64,000 nucleotides of DNA from Gari tellinella (lineage: Eukaryota; Mollusca; Bivalvia; Cardiida; Psammobiidae). The notes under the pieces are model-generated. The model saw only the letters and a program-made list of their open reading frames with translations, did no database searches and had not been told where the DNA came from. Shown one piece after another: positions 1 through 10,745 of this stretch. The DNA is taken from assembly GCA_922989275.2 (NCBI GenBank), contig OV277857.1:48399083-48463082 (forward strand), given 5' to 3'. The number at the start of each line of letters is the position of its first letter. Positions within the stretch are counted from its first letter, which is position 1. A program made the position numbers and the translations under genes.

Positions 1-198
1 CTGCCATAAGTTGAAATGAAATATCCTAAGATTTCAAAATATATGCAAATTTCAAGTGCGATTTTACGAATCGTACCTTTACCCCATAGCCCTTTTCTTG
101 TTTTGTTGACATGCGACCACTTTAAGCCTGCTTTAAGCTACCATGAACTTGGAAAAAATCCGGAGATTTAGGAAAAATCCGGAGAAATGGCAGCCCTG
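1..198. mobile_element. Family C MITE, cut by window edge
   Basis: The block starts with CTGCCATAAGTTGA at the window edge and ends in GGCAGCCCTG, the inverted form of the CAGGGCTGCC end seen at 5860 and 15492. It carries one half of the HP2 hairpin (CCTGCTTTAAGC) and the CCGGAGATTTAGGAAAAATCC stretch near its end in shortened form. No coding potential is seen. It is a third copy of family C. Confidence 0.75.
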
Positions 199-262
199 GG
201 TCCGATGATGGCAGGTGTGTGTGTCAGTGGGGTTGAACATATAAATTACGGTAGAATAAGGA

Positions 263-505
263 TTAACCCATTACCCTTTAGCCTGTTCTTTTATTGAAGT
301 ATGTGACTACTTAAAGCAGGTCGAAAGTAAAGCTTTAAGGCGCATTCTGCTTTACTTTCAGCCTGCTTTAAACTCCCATCTGCTCCAATATAGAAACTAT
401 TTCTTATAATATATATTTATGACTGCATAAATTGGGAGTATTTTCTTGAGTGAATGAATTAAAATTAAAGGTGTAAAAATGCGTATTTATTGGGTAATGG
501 GTTAA
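263..505. mobile_element. Family B MITE flanked by TTAA
   Basis: The element runs from TTAACCCATTACCC to GGGTAATGGGTTAA, so TTAA lies at both ends and the termini are inverted repeats. The middle is an HP2 hairpin (AAAGCAGGTCGAAAGTAAAG against CTTTACTTTCAGCCTGC). It is non-coding. TTAA target duplication suggests mobilisation by a piggyBac- or Kolobok-type transposase, but the family is not proven. Confidence 0.85.
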
Positions 506-538
506 TGATCACAGACTTTAGTGACAGCAGTAACCATT

Positions 539-737
539 TACTGTCGAACTTCGATATCTAGAACTTTCTTAACTCGAATTATCCTATATGTCGACACATG
601 AACTGCATTTCATGCTCGGTTAAGTCGAACATACCCGTATTTCAAAGTTTAAACGTGGCTAAGCCACGTTTTATCTTTGCATAGAAATACGAGTATGTTT
701 GACGTTACCGAGTTCGAGATATCGAAGTTCGACTGTA
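539..737. mobile_element. Family I palindromic MITE
   Basis: The ends are TA|CTGTCGAACTTCGATATC and GATATCGAAGTTCGACTG|TA. The centre is a long hairpin (CATACCCGTATTTCAAAG against ATAGAAATACGAGTATG) around AACGTGGCTAAGCCACGTT. TA at both ends fits a Tc1/mariner-type target. No ORF is seen. Related hairpins lie near 43085-43260 and 58690-58920. Confidence 0.75.
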
Positions 738-889
738 TCAAGTTTAATTTTATTTACACCATCTTTCACCGCCGAGTGAGACTAGAGTTGTACATGTATC
801 TGCAGACAGTTTCGATTCAGATCAGGCATTGGTAGGCTGGGTGTCTTGTCTACATTCAAACTGACTGACACATCTACATGTGGATATTA

Positions 890-1090
890 GGCCCGTTTCA
901 TAAAACTTCGTACGACTAATCATTAATGTTGTCGTAAGTCAAATAATTATTTATTTCTCCTTCTAGTCCTGTCTTGTGACATCTCTTTGGAATCGTCTTG
1001 AAAAGGATTAGATAGAGAAATCATAAATTAAATGTATTTTAATTTTTGATTTTTGACATTTTTGTCGTTCGGGCTTTATGAAACGGGCCC
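890..1090. mobile_element. Family H MITE
   Basis: The inverted ends are GGCCCGTTTCATAAAACTTC and TTTATGAAACGGGCC. The interior carries TCCTGTCTTGTGACATCTC and GGAATCGTCTTGAAAAGG, half of the hairpin that is complete in the copy at 51672. It is non-coding. The target duplication is not clear. Confidence 0.75.
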
Positions 1091-1191
1091 GATATGAGCA
1101 ATACATGTATCAACATTTTAACATAATCGCAATATATATATGTATACATGTATATGTTGACCGGTCGGTTTGCGTCGTAGAACTGCAAGAC

Positions 1192-1411
1192 TACAGCATT
1201 CCCTCTTTACAACGATACCCAATAAGAGAGAACATTTATGTGCGCTGTTCGGAGGGAGTCGTTATAGAGAGGGAAATTGGCTTATATTTGCAAACAGCTT
1301 GAATCAAGAACAGAACCCGCAGAACTCGCCTTTACATTTTTTCTGTCAAAATTTCCATTATATAGCTTTGAGAAAAACAGCAGACGACGATTGTAAGCAG
1401 AAGATATAGTA
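1192..1411. mobile_element. Family E MITE, left part
   Basis: It begins TACAGCATTCCCTCTTTACA and continues with the E-family body (GTTCGGAGGGAGTCGTTATA, then GCAAACAGCTTGAATC). It stops where the family A copy at 1412 begins, so it appears interrupted or truncated by that insertion. The frames open here are side effects of the repeat. Confidence 0.7.
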
Positions 1412-1661
1412 TACAGTGGAGAATCTGTTATTCTTTCCCGTTTAAACGTAAACGTACGCAAACGCAAAACACTAAAACGTAGAAAAGAACAACTTTTAGA
1501 CATTTCTGATAATTCGTGTTTATCTTGGTGGCAAACAGTTTGGAGCCTGGTCAGACGCCGGGCTACCCGGCGTCTGGTCTGGCTCCAAACTGTTTGTATT
1601 GTAAATAATAGTTTTAGCGTAAACGCGTTTATTGGGAAAGAATAACACATTCTCCACTGTA
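1412..1661. mobile_element. Family A MITE, full length
   Basis: The 250-bp element has TA|CAGTGGAGAA and TTCTCCACTG|TA ends. Sub-terminal blocks are CGTTTAAACG..AACGTACGC on one side and GCGTAAACGCGTTTATTGGG on the other, and the HP1 hairpin lies at 1532-1596. The TA flanks and CAGT ends fit a Tc1/mariner (pogo-like) non-autonomous element. Both strands are partly open because the element is palindromic, so short ORFs here are not genes. Confidence 0.88.
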
Positions 1662-1871
1662 GCAGTAAATGCGTTACACTCAGTGCAAAAAGAAACGCAC
1701 ACTTTTATACAATAGTATCTGTATGTAGAAGGAACGTATTTGTGAAATAATCATTTCATTACAGTCAGTAGTTCCGTCTTAGGCTATCAATGTTGAAAAT
1801 GGGAGGTTTATCATTGAATTGGTATCATCACAACCTGTACAAATCGGTGCGATGTTTTCAACAGGCACTAG

Positions 1872-2118
1872 TTAATTCTTTCGCTGCCAAATTAATCGTG
1901 ATATTTTTATCCCACCACCGTTTCATTGTCGTCTGCTTAAATTTTGTTGTTTGCAAGATCGTTTCAAAGTAAGATTCAAAGTAGTATGACTTAAAATATA
2001 TCTATACGAGTGTCAAACAGTTTGGATCCTGATCAGACCTTGCATTACGCGGCGTCTGATCAGGATCCAAACTGTTTGAAAACGCGCCTTTTGACGTCAT
2101 TACGAGTGAAAGGGTTAA
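1872..2118. mobile_element. Family F MITE with HP1 hairpin
   Basis: TTAA occurs at both ends (GTTAATTCTTTCGCTGCC and GAGTGAAAGGGTTAA). The HP1 hairpin at 2014-2078 reads CAAACAGTTTGGATCCTGATC and its complement. The F ends differ from those of A and E although the central hairpin is nearly the same. Confidence 0.7.
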
Positions 2119-2419
2119 AATACAGCACAGTCATTTTAAGTATATGTTTTTCTAAACTTGTGGCAGAATTAAATTGATCTTGAGATATGGTCTTAGTATC
2201 TTAAAAAAAGTCTCTTAATCTGCGCCTGAGCACAATGTGCGTTTCTTTTTGTACTGAGTGTATAAATAATTGTCGTGTTAACCGTTACCCGGTCTGATCT
2301 GACTCCAAGCTGTGCAATGAAAATAATAGTTTTAGGGAAGGAAAATGTATTATACCCGGTGATAAGGACAATTTAGCATTTTTGTACTAAACTGTGGAAA
2401 TTATAACTATTTTTTTATC

Positions 2420-2640
2420 TGAGTAGCAAATAATTATGTTGGAGCCTGATCAGACGCCGGGTTACCCGGCGTCTGATATGTCTCCAACCTGCTTGCAATG
2501 GAAATAATATTTTTGTATATAAATGCGTTTATTGGGAAAGAATAAAATATCAGTAAAGTTATCGAAGCGGTCTCGTTCTGCACGAGGATCATACTTGTCT
2601 AAGTATGAAAGTGTAAGATTATATATTCGAGGTTACCTTG
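2420..2640. mobile_element. Family A-related fragment (variant A2)
   Basis: An HP1 core (GGAGCCTGATCAGACGCCGG and complement) is followed by AATGCGTTTATTGGGAAAG as in family A. It then continues as ATCAGTAAAGTTATCGAAGC and GTCTCGTTCTGCACGAGG, which also occurs at 21170-21240 and, reversed, at 50180-50230. This marks a larger relative of A with extra terminal sequence. Confidence 0.6.
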
Positions 2641-2642
2641 CT

Positions 2643-2797
2643 TACAGTGGAGAAAATGTTAATCTTTCTCAATAAACGCGTTTACGCTAAAACCATTATT
2701 TTAATTGCAAACAGTTTGGAGCCAGATCAGACGTCGGGTGAGCTACTAACATGAATGGCCAGAATTTTCCTTAATGCGATGCGTTTTCTCCACTGTA
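2643..2797. mobile_element. Family A MITE, internally deleted
   Basis: Both ends are present (TACAGTGGAGAAAATG and CGTTTTCTCCACTGTA), but most of the right half after CCAGATCAGACGTCGGG is replaced by unrelated sequence. Confidence 0.65.
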
Positions 2798-3067
2798 AGC
2801 AAGGTATTACCTATTTACCATTATTAACTCTTCTGTTCTAAAAATAACTCGGACAAGTCAGAAAAATGGGATCGATCACGTGACTCTTATTCGACTATGC
2901 GGAAATTCTCGCAAGCCGACACGAAGATTTGTTGTGTAATCAAAGAGCTTATTTTTATAACCATCTCGATAAGAAATCGGCACATTTATGTACGATTCTT
3001 TAAGAAAGGGGGTGGGGCATATGTCCCCATATGCATATGTGGGCATCTGACAACCGCTTTCGCTTAA

Positions 3068-3140
3068 TTTCTTAGATATGAACATTTTCTATGTATTAAA
3101 ACTATTAGTTTTAATACATAGAAAATGTTCATATAAGAAA
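3068..3140. repeat. Near-perfect short palindrome
   Basis: The arm GAACATTTTCTATGTATTAA is followed within a few bases by its reverse complement, TTAATACATAGAAAATGTTC. The total is about 73 bp with almost no loop. It is AT-rich, has no ORF, and its family is unknown. Confidence 0.8.
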
Positions 3141-3240
3141 TTGCGCGTTTTAAACATCCATTTGGGCGATGTTATTATTTACTAGAATATAGAATATATT
3201 TTTTATGATTCTTATTTGTGACCATAGGCACTTGACACAG

Positions 3241-3361
3241 ATCTAGATCTATTACCAAAAATAAAGATACAAAATTAACTAGACTTCTATTATAAAGTCT
3301 TTATAATTATAGAAGTCGACATGTGTAGTAAAAATCTTTTTTTAGGTAATAGATATAGATG
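3241..3361. repeat. Imperfect inverted repeat
   Basis: ATCTAGATCTATTACC at the left pairs with GGTAATAGATATAGAT at the right. An inner pair, GACTTCTATTATAAAG against CTTTATAATTATAGAAGTC, completes the hairpin. This is probably a small MITE. Confidence 0.6.
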
Positions 3362-3392
3362 TATAAATCAAGTACGTGTGTTGTGACAGTAT

Positions 3393-3641
3393 TACACTGG
3401 AGAAAACGTTATTCTTTCCCGATTAAAAGCAAACGTACGGAAACGCAAAACACTAAAATGAAGAAAATGACAACGGTTTGATATTTTTCAGGATTTCGTT
3501 AAGCTGAGTGGCAAACAAGTAGGAGCCTGATCAGACGCCGGGTTACCCAGCGTCTGATCTGGCTCCAAATGGTTTGCAATGGAAGTAACAGTTTTAGCGT
3601 AAACGCGTTTATTGGGAAAGAATAACGTTTTCTCCACTGTA
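3393..3641. mobile_element. Family A MITE, full length
   Basis: It runs from TACACTGGAGAAAACG to TTTTCTCCACTGTA with the HP1 hairpin in the middle (GGAGCCTGATCAGACGCCGG). Same organisation and length as the copy at 1412. Confidence 0.85.
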
Positions 3642-3768
3642 AATGAAACTATTTTCTTTAGTGGATGAAAAGGCGTATTTATGGGGTTATGGCTTAATCT
3701 GTTCTCAGAATTTTTTTTTGTCTGCCATGGGTTGTCTCCAATTTTACTTATTCATTTTTTGAAGGTTT

Positions 3769-3870
3769 GGCAGCTTGGATCCTGATCAGACGTCGTGTTA
3801 CGCTGCGTCTGATCAGGGTCCGAACTGCTTGCAAACGGGCTTTCAAACATTAATGAGAGTGAAAGGGAAA
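3769..3870. mobile_element. Family F fragment with HP1 hairpin
   Basis: The hairpin GGATCCTGATCAGACGTCG..GCGTCTGATCAGGGTCC is followed by AATGAGAGTGAAAGGG, the F-type right end. The left boundary is uncertain. Confidence 0.55.
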
Positions 3871-3987
3871 GATTTGCAAGACAGGTTTCAAAGTTAGATT
3901 TAAGGTGTTGGTGTAACAAATTGAACCCTAGCGAGTAAACTCGTCATGAAAAAATCATATACCTATCAAGAGTGCACTTGTCCTATG

Positions 3988-4119
3988 ACAAACAGTTTGG
4001 AGTATAATCAGACGCCGGGTTATTCGTTATTTGACCTGGCTCAAAACTGTTTGCAATGGAAAAAAAAAGTTTTAGCTTTAACCCGTATATTGGGAAATAA
4101 TAATTTTCTCCGCTGTATA
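3988..4119. mobile_element. Family A MITE, right half
   Basis: It begins in the HP1 hairpin (CAAACAGTTTGGAGTATAATC) and ends TTTTCTCCGCTGTA. The left TIR is missing and the hairpin is decayed. Confidence 0.6.
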
Positions 4120-4432
4120 TGAAGCACCTCTTTACAGGGATCTTTGTTCATTACATTTTGTTATTTCTAAGTTTAAGAATGTTCCAATAAGTCAGATGAA
4201 AACACTAATAGATGGTTTATACAGGGCATAGGACTAGTATAGCATTCACCAGTATACTTGTCACTAGGGTTGAGAAGAAATGATAAGAACGTTTAGTTAT
4301 CGTATAGATTTTATTTCAGTTTATAAATTAAAATTTACATTAATAATAATAATCTGAATTGAATAATAACGACTTTTTCATGTGGATTACATATTTGGTA
4401 TTGAACAATATGGTCCACAAACAAAATTAACA

Positions 4433-4682
4433 TACAGTGTAGAATCTGTTATTCTTTTCCGTTTAAACGCAAACGTACGCAAACGCAAAATACTAAAACG
4501 TAGAAAAGTACAACTTTGTGACAATTCTGATAATTCATGTTTATCTAAGTGGCAAACATTTTGGAGCCTGATCAGACGCCGGGTTACCCGGCGTCTGATC
4601 TGGCTCCAAACTGTTTGCACTGCAAATAATAGTTTTAGCGTAAACGCGTTTATTAGGAAAGAATAACACATTCTCCACTGTA
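4433..4682. mobile_element. Family A MITE, full length
   Basis: Ends are TACAGTGTAGAATC and CATTCTCCACTGTA. An intact HP1 hairpin, GGAGCCTGATCAGACGCCGG, is present. It is 250 bp, like the other full copies, and non-coding. Confidence 0.87.
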
Positions 4683-4867
4683 TATATACAACACGAAGGA
4701 ACATAATTACAAATCAGTATTTTTTTTAATCTTTGCAAACATCATGGACCCAGAAAAGACAGTTATATTATTGCCGATGCTATATATTTCGTTAAATGAC
4801 AAACCGTGCAGAAGCTGAGTATTATCCTTTTTCCGAGTTCCCTAAGGAACATACCAAAGATACTTTA

Positions 4868-5427
4868 AACCATTTACTCCATGGTATATTTCTAGTATTG
4901 AAGAGAGGTAACCACTTAAACCAGGTTGAAAGTAAAGCATGATGAGCCTAAAATGTGCATTCTGTTTTACTTTAAACCCGCTTCAAGATACAATCTACTA
5001 GAGAACAGAAAACATTCATTATGATACATATCTATGGAGTAAAGGGTACAATATGCAGGTATTGATCAATATCCATATTTCTATCATAACTTCCATAAAA
5101 ATTACTATCGACATAATTAGCGGGCTAAAGGTTTATAGTGTAACAGTCGAGCAGGGGCTCAGTAGCCAAACCAAAGCATACATGAAACCATCGCAACAAT
5201 AACCCCTTACCGCACATAGCAGATTTCTAGTTTTGAAGACAGGTGGTCAGTTAAAGCAGATTGAAAGTAAAGAAACATGCGCCTTAAGATGCGTTAAACT
5301 TTACTTTCAGCCAGCCTTAAGTTGCTAAGATATAGATCTAGCAATTATTCTTATTTTACTTTTTGTTAATAGATATTGCTGCACAAATTGAATGCGCTAA
5401 AAGGCGCTTCTATGTGGTAATGGGTCA
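4868..5427. mobile_element. Two diverged family B MITEs
   Basis: The first (about 4868-5050) has CATTTACTCCATGG..TATGGAGTAAAGGG ends and an HP2-like middle. The second (about 5200-5427) runs from ACCCCTTACCGCACATAGC to CTTCTATGTGGTAATGGGT with HP2 arms around GAAAGTAAAG. Neither has coding content. Confidence 0.6.
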
Positions 5428-5516
5428 AAGAGTGCGATGGTTCTACTGGTACCTTAGGAATAGTGATATTAAAGAAAAGTTACATGCGATCCAGTGATTT
5501 TCCTCAGATTTTCATT

Positions 5517-5600
5517 TAAACTGCAAACAGTTTGGATCTGGATCAGATAAACGACATCTGACCAGGCTCCAAAACTGTTTGACACGGTTTTTCAAGAAAT
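5517..5600. mobile_element. Decayed HP1 hairpin (family F-like)
   Basis: CAAACAGTTTGGATCTGGATC is followed by ATCTGACCAGGCTCCAAAAC. This is an HP1 hairpin with a shortened loop; the ends are not recognisable. Confidence 0.5.
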
Positions 5601-5859
5601 TGCCATTTTCGTTTTAAAAAGACATACTCATCTAATACAGCATGGCATTGGATCCGCGCATAATCTATCATTCAATAACCGGCAAGTTTAATAGATTGCC
5701 CTATGAATATATCCGATGGTAGCTTAAACTCGGTTAAGTCGAGATTTCGAATAGGTATGGTCTTCATTATGTCAGTTAAAATATGAACAGTATATGTAAT
5801 CACTGAAATAAATAAGAGCATTCAGTTACAGTTGAATGGTCGAAAACGTGAACTATTTT

Positions 5860-6112
5860 CAGGGCTGCCATTTCTCCGGACTTTTCCTAAATCTTCGGAT
5901 TTTTTCTAGTACATGGTAACTTAAAGTAGGCTGAAAGTAAAGCAGATTGCGCCTTAAGGCGCATTCTGCTTTACTTTTAGCCTGCTTTAAGCAGCCACGT
6001 GTCAACAAAACTAGAAACAGTCGATGGGGAAAAGGTACGATTCGTAAAATCGCACTTGAAAATTCAAATTTGCAAACCTTAGGATTTTTTATGTCAACTT
6101 ATGGCAGCCCTG
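5860..6112. mobile_element. Family C MITE with 6-bp duplication
   Basis: The ends are CAGGGCTGCCATTTCTCC and ATGGCAGCCCTG. The element is flanked on both sides by TATTTT (5854-5859 and 6113-6118). A full HP2 hairpin (AAGTAAAGCAGATTGCGCC / GGCGCATTCTGCTTTACTT) lies in the middle. The 6-bp duplication recurs in the copy at 15492 with a different sequence. Confidence 0.85.
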
Positions 6113-6412
6113 TATTTTCAAAACATTCAATTGCATTCAGGTCATACCAACGTGAAGGTATGCTCTTTCATGACCCATAGAATAGAAGAATACAACCAAA
6201 CCCTATGTTAACCAAAACAAACGATGCATGTACCATAACACATGACCGCCTTAGCTGATCTATGTGTTTTAAGTGAAAGGTAAAAGTTACTGAGCTCAAC
6301 AAGTATGAAGTCTCTTATTATTGGCCATATATGTATACATAAAACATGTAATAATAAGTTCAGTCTATTTGGCCTGGAAAAAAGACGGGTATAATACAAG
6401 TGTTTCCATAGT

Positions 6413-7504
6413 AGAGTATAGTATAGTATAGTATAGTATAGTATAGTATAGTATAGTATAGAGTATAGTAGAATTATGCAATGACGGGTCAAAAAGGGTT
6501 GCAGGTGCATATGATGACCATATGCACTACTAACCTTCTTGAACAAGCATGGCAAGACACGTAATAAGCTGTACATTTAACCCCAGGTTCTAAATCCCCT
6601 CCATCCGAAACGAAAACATGGAGAACATTAATAGGGAAGCATACAGGTAAGACGTGGAAGCTATAGGTGATCTGACAGACAGATAAGAACAACACATAAA
6701 AAATGAGAAGAAAAAAAGATGGGTATAACAAAATGGACCTGTACATCATCAGGGATTCGGAAAATATCCCCTAGTCAGACCGCTGGTAGAGTATAGTATA
6801 GTATAGTATAGTATAGTATAGAGTATAGTAGAGTGTTGCAATGACGGGTCAAAAAGGGTTGCAGGTGCATATGATGACCATATGCACTACTAACCTTCTT
6901 AAACAAGCATGGCAAGACACGTAATAAGCTGTACATTTAACCCCAGGTTCTAAATCCCCTCCATCCGAAACGAAAACATGGAGAACATTAATAGGGAAGC
7001 ATACAGGTAAGACGCGGGAGCTATAGGTGAACTGACAGACAGATAAGAACAACACATAAAGAATGAGAAGAAAAAAAGATGGGTATAAAAAAAATGGACC
7101 TGTACATCATCAGGGATTCGGAAAATATCCCCTAGTCAGACCGCTGGTAGAGTATAGTATAGTATAGTATAGAGTATAGTAGAGTGTTGCAATGACGGGT
7201 CAAAAAGGGTTGCAGGTGCATATGATGACCATATGCACTACTAACCTTCTTGAACAAGCATGGCAAGACACGTAATAAGCTGTACATTTAACCCCAGGTT
7301 CTAAATCCCCTCCATCCGAAACGAAAACATGGAGAACATTAATAGGGAAGCATACAGGTAAGACGTGGGAGCTATAGGTGAACTGACAGACAGATAAGAA
7401 CAACACATAAAAAAATGAGTAGAAAAAAAGATGGGTATAAAAAAAATGGACCTGTACATCATCAGGGATTCGGAAAAAATCCCCTAGTCAGACCGCTGGT
7501 AGAG
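6413..7504. repeat. Three-unit ~355-bp tandem array with TATAG microsatellite joints
   Basis: Three nearly identical units begin with TGCAATGACGGGTCAAAAAG at 6477, 6837 and 7190. Each unit is preceded by a (TATAG)n or (GTATA)n run of decreasing length (about 6413, 6785 and 7145). The repeated ~68-residue minus frame is a by-product of unit identity. The array ends at GACCGCTGGTAGAGTAC. Confidence 0.9.
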
Positions 7505-7806
7505 TACTAAACCTATTAAACCTATAGTGAGCTCAGTAAAAGTTAAAATTAACAGTGTAATTTTGAAAAAACTAAAAGTTGGTTTCTTCTACTCTACATG
7601 CTGAATAACGTTACATTATATCAGCATGTATAAAAATATAATACATGTCTTTATCAGGTGGGGTTTTCTTGATTCATCAGCCTCTCTGTGGTTGTGTAGA
7701 TGGAACACTGTATTATCTCCTCACTCGCCGTCTCATTCGTCATCATCGTCGGTATCTCCATGTGGGGGTCCTTCTTGATACATCAGTCTCTCTGCATTCA
7801 TAAGGC

Positions 7807-8056
7807 TACAGTAGAGAATACGTTATTCTTTTCCGTTTAAACGCAAACGTACGCAAAGGCATTGTTATAAAACGTAGAAAATGACAATTTTTTGACAATC
7901 CTGGCCATTTATTTTAATCTGAGTAGCAAACAGTTTGGAGCCTGATCAGACGCCGGGTTACCCGGCGTCTGATCTGGCTTAAAACTGTTTGCACTGCAAA
8001 TTATAGTTTTAGCGTAAACGCGTTTATTGGGAAAGAATAACGTTTTCTCCACTGTA
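7807..8056. mobile_element. Family A MITE, full length
   Basis: It runs from TACAGTAGAGAATACG to GTTTTCTCCACTGTA with an intact HP1 hairpin (GGAGCCTGATCAGACGCCGG..CCGGCGTCTGATCTGG). The internal block has a small rearrangement near GGCATTGTTATAAAACG. Confidence 0.87.
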
Positions 8057-8262
8057 CATGAAATATAAAATATGTAATAAGATTAGTGAGACTTGAGTAA
8101 CTCGAACATATCTCTAACCTACACATAAGTACTGCAAAAAGTGTAGACCCTAATTCAGAGCCATTACAGTATTCCTTATAAGGATCAGCACTATTTTGCT
8201 GTACATGTACACATGATCAAGTATAAACTTTTAACCTTAGCCGGCCCAATAACTAAAAATAC

Positions 8263-8316
8263 CTGGTGTCCCGTATTCTTGCTCTAGGCGTTTCCTCCTC
8301 TTGTCATTAATCCTGT
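8263..8316 (-). CDS. Exon-like module, copy 1
   Basis: On the minus strand a 54-nt open segment is bounded by an acceptor-like CACTTGTTCACAG and a donor-like G|GTATTTTTAG. It reads RINDKRRKRLEQEYGTP in the phase shared by the copies at 8937 and 11310. The protein family is not recognised. Charged, helix-like residues and conserved splice borders suggest a real or once-real exon, but no complete gene model is visible, so this may be a remnant carried by a duplicated block. Confidence 0.4.
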
Positions 8317-8400
8317 CTGTGAACAAGTGCATGAAAAATGAAAAAAAGTAGAGTAAGCATGAAAAATTATCACCTTTGAACTACTAGTGTAGCCACTAAT

Positions 8401-9400
8401 CAGAGCTATTACAGGATTCCTTAATAGGATCAGCTATATTTTAGTTTCGCAAATTATTGTTATAACATTTTTCATTGTCTTTTTCTGCAATTCGATTGCG
8501 GTACACATCACTTGCAATTTTTAGCAGACGACAAAGCAGTCGTGAATATATTTGACATAATTATTCTGTGTAAGGTACTGCGGCAAGGGTTGTTGTAAGG
8601 AGGGAGTCGTTGTAGAGAGAGAACATTGTATTACCTTCTTGTCTTCATCACTCGATGTCTTGGTCGGTCGAATCCATGTGGATGCATTGTTGGTGGGGTC
8701 CTGTCAATTTGAAATGTATAGGCATGAATTCCGACTCGATAAGCAATAATGTTACATATGGGTGTGATCGCGTATCCTACACTTGCAAATAGTGTAGACC
8801 CCAATCAGAGCTATTACAGGATTCCTTATTAGGATCAGCACTATTTTAATTTCGCAATTTATTGTTATACCTTTTATAAATTTAGAATAAACTTTAGAAT
8901 AGCGTAGATTTTTAACCTTAGCCCAACTTAAAATACCTGGTGTCTCGTATTCTTGCTCTAGGCGTTTCCTCCTCTCGTCATCAATCCCGTCTGTGAATAA
9001 GTGCATGAAAAATAAAAAATAAAAATAATGAGCATGAAAAAGTATCACCTTTGAACTACTCTACCCCCGTCTCCCTTATCTACAACTATAACTATTGTGT
9101 TCTACCCTACTTCCTTATCCACAATTCGCAATAACAACATCCATAACAAAAACAATTATAATTATAATTATAAAACTACCAGTCTGTTATGTGGGACCCC
9201 ACGTCGTGTCCGTCGATATATATATAATAAAATGAAAATATTACGTACACAATCAAAATACAAACTTACTTTTTACTATGGGGTCAATTACTATTCTGTT
9301 CTACTTTTCTTTCCCTTATATTTTTATCTTTTTATCTTGTCTCCTGGTCTCCTTGTCTTCTTGGCAAAAAAACATCGCGTGTGCAGATCATTCTAGTCCT
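8401..9400. repeat. Segmental direct duplication, upstream copy
   Basis: The stretch from CAGAGCTATTACAGGATTCC to GTGCAGATCATTCTAGTC is repeated at 10746-11770 with high identity and small indels (for example the segment around TTTCATTGACAGTATGTAC is only in the second copy). It contains a half copy of E (8514-8633), an exon-like module and AT-rich spacer. Spacing between copies is about 2.35 kb. Confidence 0.85.
8937..8990 (-). CDS. Exon-like module, copy 2
   Basis: The minus-strand 54-nt segment between TTATTCACAG and G|GTATTTTAAG encodes GIDDERRKRLEQEYETP, with two leading and one trailing exon bases, so splicing phase is the same as in the other copies. Relative to copy 1 most changes are conservative (N/D, K/E, G/E). 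No homolog is recognised. Confidence 0.4.
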
Positions 9401-9418
9401 AAATAAAGTGAAATAAAA

Positions 9419-9475
9419 CTATATTGCTTCTTCTATGGGGTCCTCGGGTTCCTCTTCATTCGTTGGTGGCCATCG
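9419..9475 (-). CDS. Terminal-exon-like module, copy 1
   Basis: The minus strand reads PPTNEEEPEDPIEEAI followed by a stop. A second copy ends at 9912 with nearly the same tail. The acidic, proline-containing C-terminus and shared stop suggest duplicated last exons. The family is unknown. Confidence 0.3.
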   Translation of the reverse strand, partial: RWPPTNEEEPEDPIEEAI

Positions 9476-9585
9476 TCAGTGTGTATGAAATAAAAAGGGC
9501 AAAATTTTGTGTTAGAACATGTAAATCACCTTTCAACTACTATTCTACTGTATTCTATTTTCCCGTCCTTTCCCTTACATCCCCT

Positions 9586-9698
9586 CTCGATAACAACAAT
9601 AACAACCATAACAATGCGATAACAACCATAACAATGCGATAACAGCCATAACAATGCCATAACAACCATAACAATGCGATAACAACCAAAGCAATAAC
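9586..9698. repeat. 20-bp minisatellite GCGATAACAACCATAACAAT
   Basis: About five units of the 20-bp motif are present with single-base variants. The same motif forms a longer array at 11801-11975. Confidence 0.9.
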
Positions 9699-9911
9699 GA
9701 TATATACAATATAATACAATAATAACATAATATCAAAACAACTTTCTAGTACTATATAAAGTGAAAATAAAACTTACTTTTTACTATTGGTTTAAATACT
9801 ATTCTGTTCTACTCTTCTTTCCCTTATTATCTTATCTTATCTTCTCGTCTCCTTGGCAAAAAAAACATCGCGTGTGCAGTTCATTCTAGTCGTAGATAAA
9901 GTGAAATAAAA

Positions 9912-9955
9912 TTATATTGCTTTTTCTATGGGGTCCTCAGGTTCCTTGTCGTCCT
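9912..9955 (-). CDS. Terminal-exon-like module, copy 2
   Basis: A minus-strand segment after acceptor TTTCATGTACACAG encodes EDDKEPEDPIEKAI and then a stop. It matches the tail of the module at 9419. It may belong to the same unidentified gene or remnant as the 54-nt modules, since all lie on the minus strand within 4 kb. Confidence 0.35.
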
Positions 9956-10287
9956 CTGTGTACATGAAATATAAAATGAAACTATTAATCAGACATGAAA
10001 CATAAAGAAATCTTGAAAATGTTATTGCATTATCGTATTAATAGGTGCATTGTTGTTTTAACGTCTATTAAAGATACTGTAAGGATACTGCGGCAAGGTT
10101 TCTCATTCGTCCTCATCGTAGGTAGTCTCACTGTGGAAGCATAGGTGGGGTTCTTCTTGATTCATCCAATCTCTGTATCCATAAGTCTAGATGAAATATA
10201 AAAATATGGAATAGATTAGTGAGACTCGAGTAAGTCGAACATATATCTCGAACCTACACATTAGCTTGTAATAACCCTCTCTATTGA

Positions 10288-10543
10288 ATTGTAATATCCC
10301 TCTCTACAACGACACCCAGTGGGAGACAAATACTGTGTGAGTTGTTCGGGAGTCGTTTAAGGGAGAGAGTCGTTTAAGGGAGGGAAATTGGCTTACATTT
10401 GCAAACAACTTAAATCAAGATCAGACGTCGCGTAACGCGGCGTCTGATCTGGATTCATACAGTTTGTTTCTCGTCATTCATTTTTCGTTTGTTAAAATGC
10501 CCATTATGTAAGGAGGGAGTCGTTGTAGAGAGAGAACACTGTA
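10288..10543. mobile_element. Family E MITE, internally deleted
   Basis: It begins with ATATCCCTCTCTACAACGAC, holds an HP1 hairpin (AGATCAGACGTCGCG and its complement), and jumps to AAGGAGGGAGTCGTTGTAGA before ACACTGTA. The block between the hairpin and the right TIR is shortened. Confidence 0.7.
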
Positions 10544-10745
10544 TTACCTTCTTTTCTTCATCACTCGCCTTTTGGTTGGTCGTCTCGATGTGGATTCATT
10601 GTAGATGGGGTCCTGTCAATTTGAAATTCATAGGCATGAATCGCGAATTGATAAGCAATAATGTTACATATAGGTCTAAGCTTTATTGACAGTATGTACT
10701 AGTGATGAGAACGCGTATCCTACTGCAAATAGTGAAGACCCTAAT

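Noticed and set aside
1282..1650. Recurrent ~90-120-codon frames (SQIRRRVTRRLIRLQTVC and similar) in every family A element
   Set aside because: The frame runs through the TIR and the perfect HP1 hairpin and is open on both strands because the element is palindromic.
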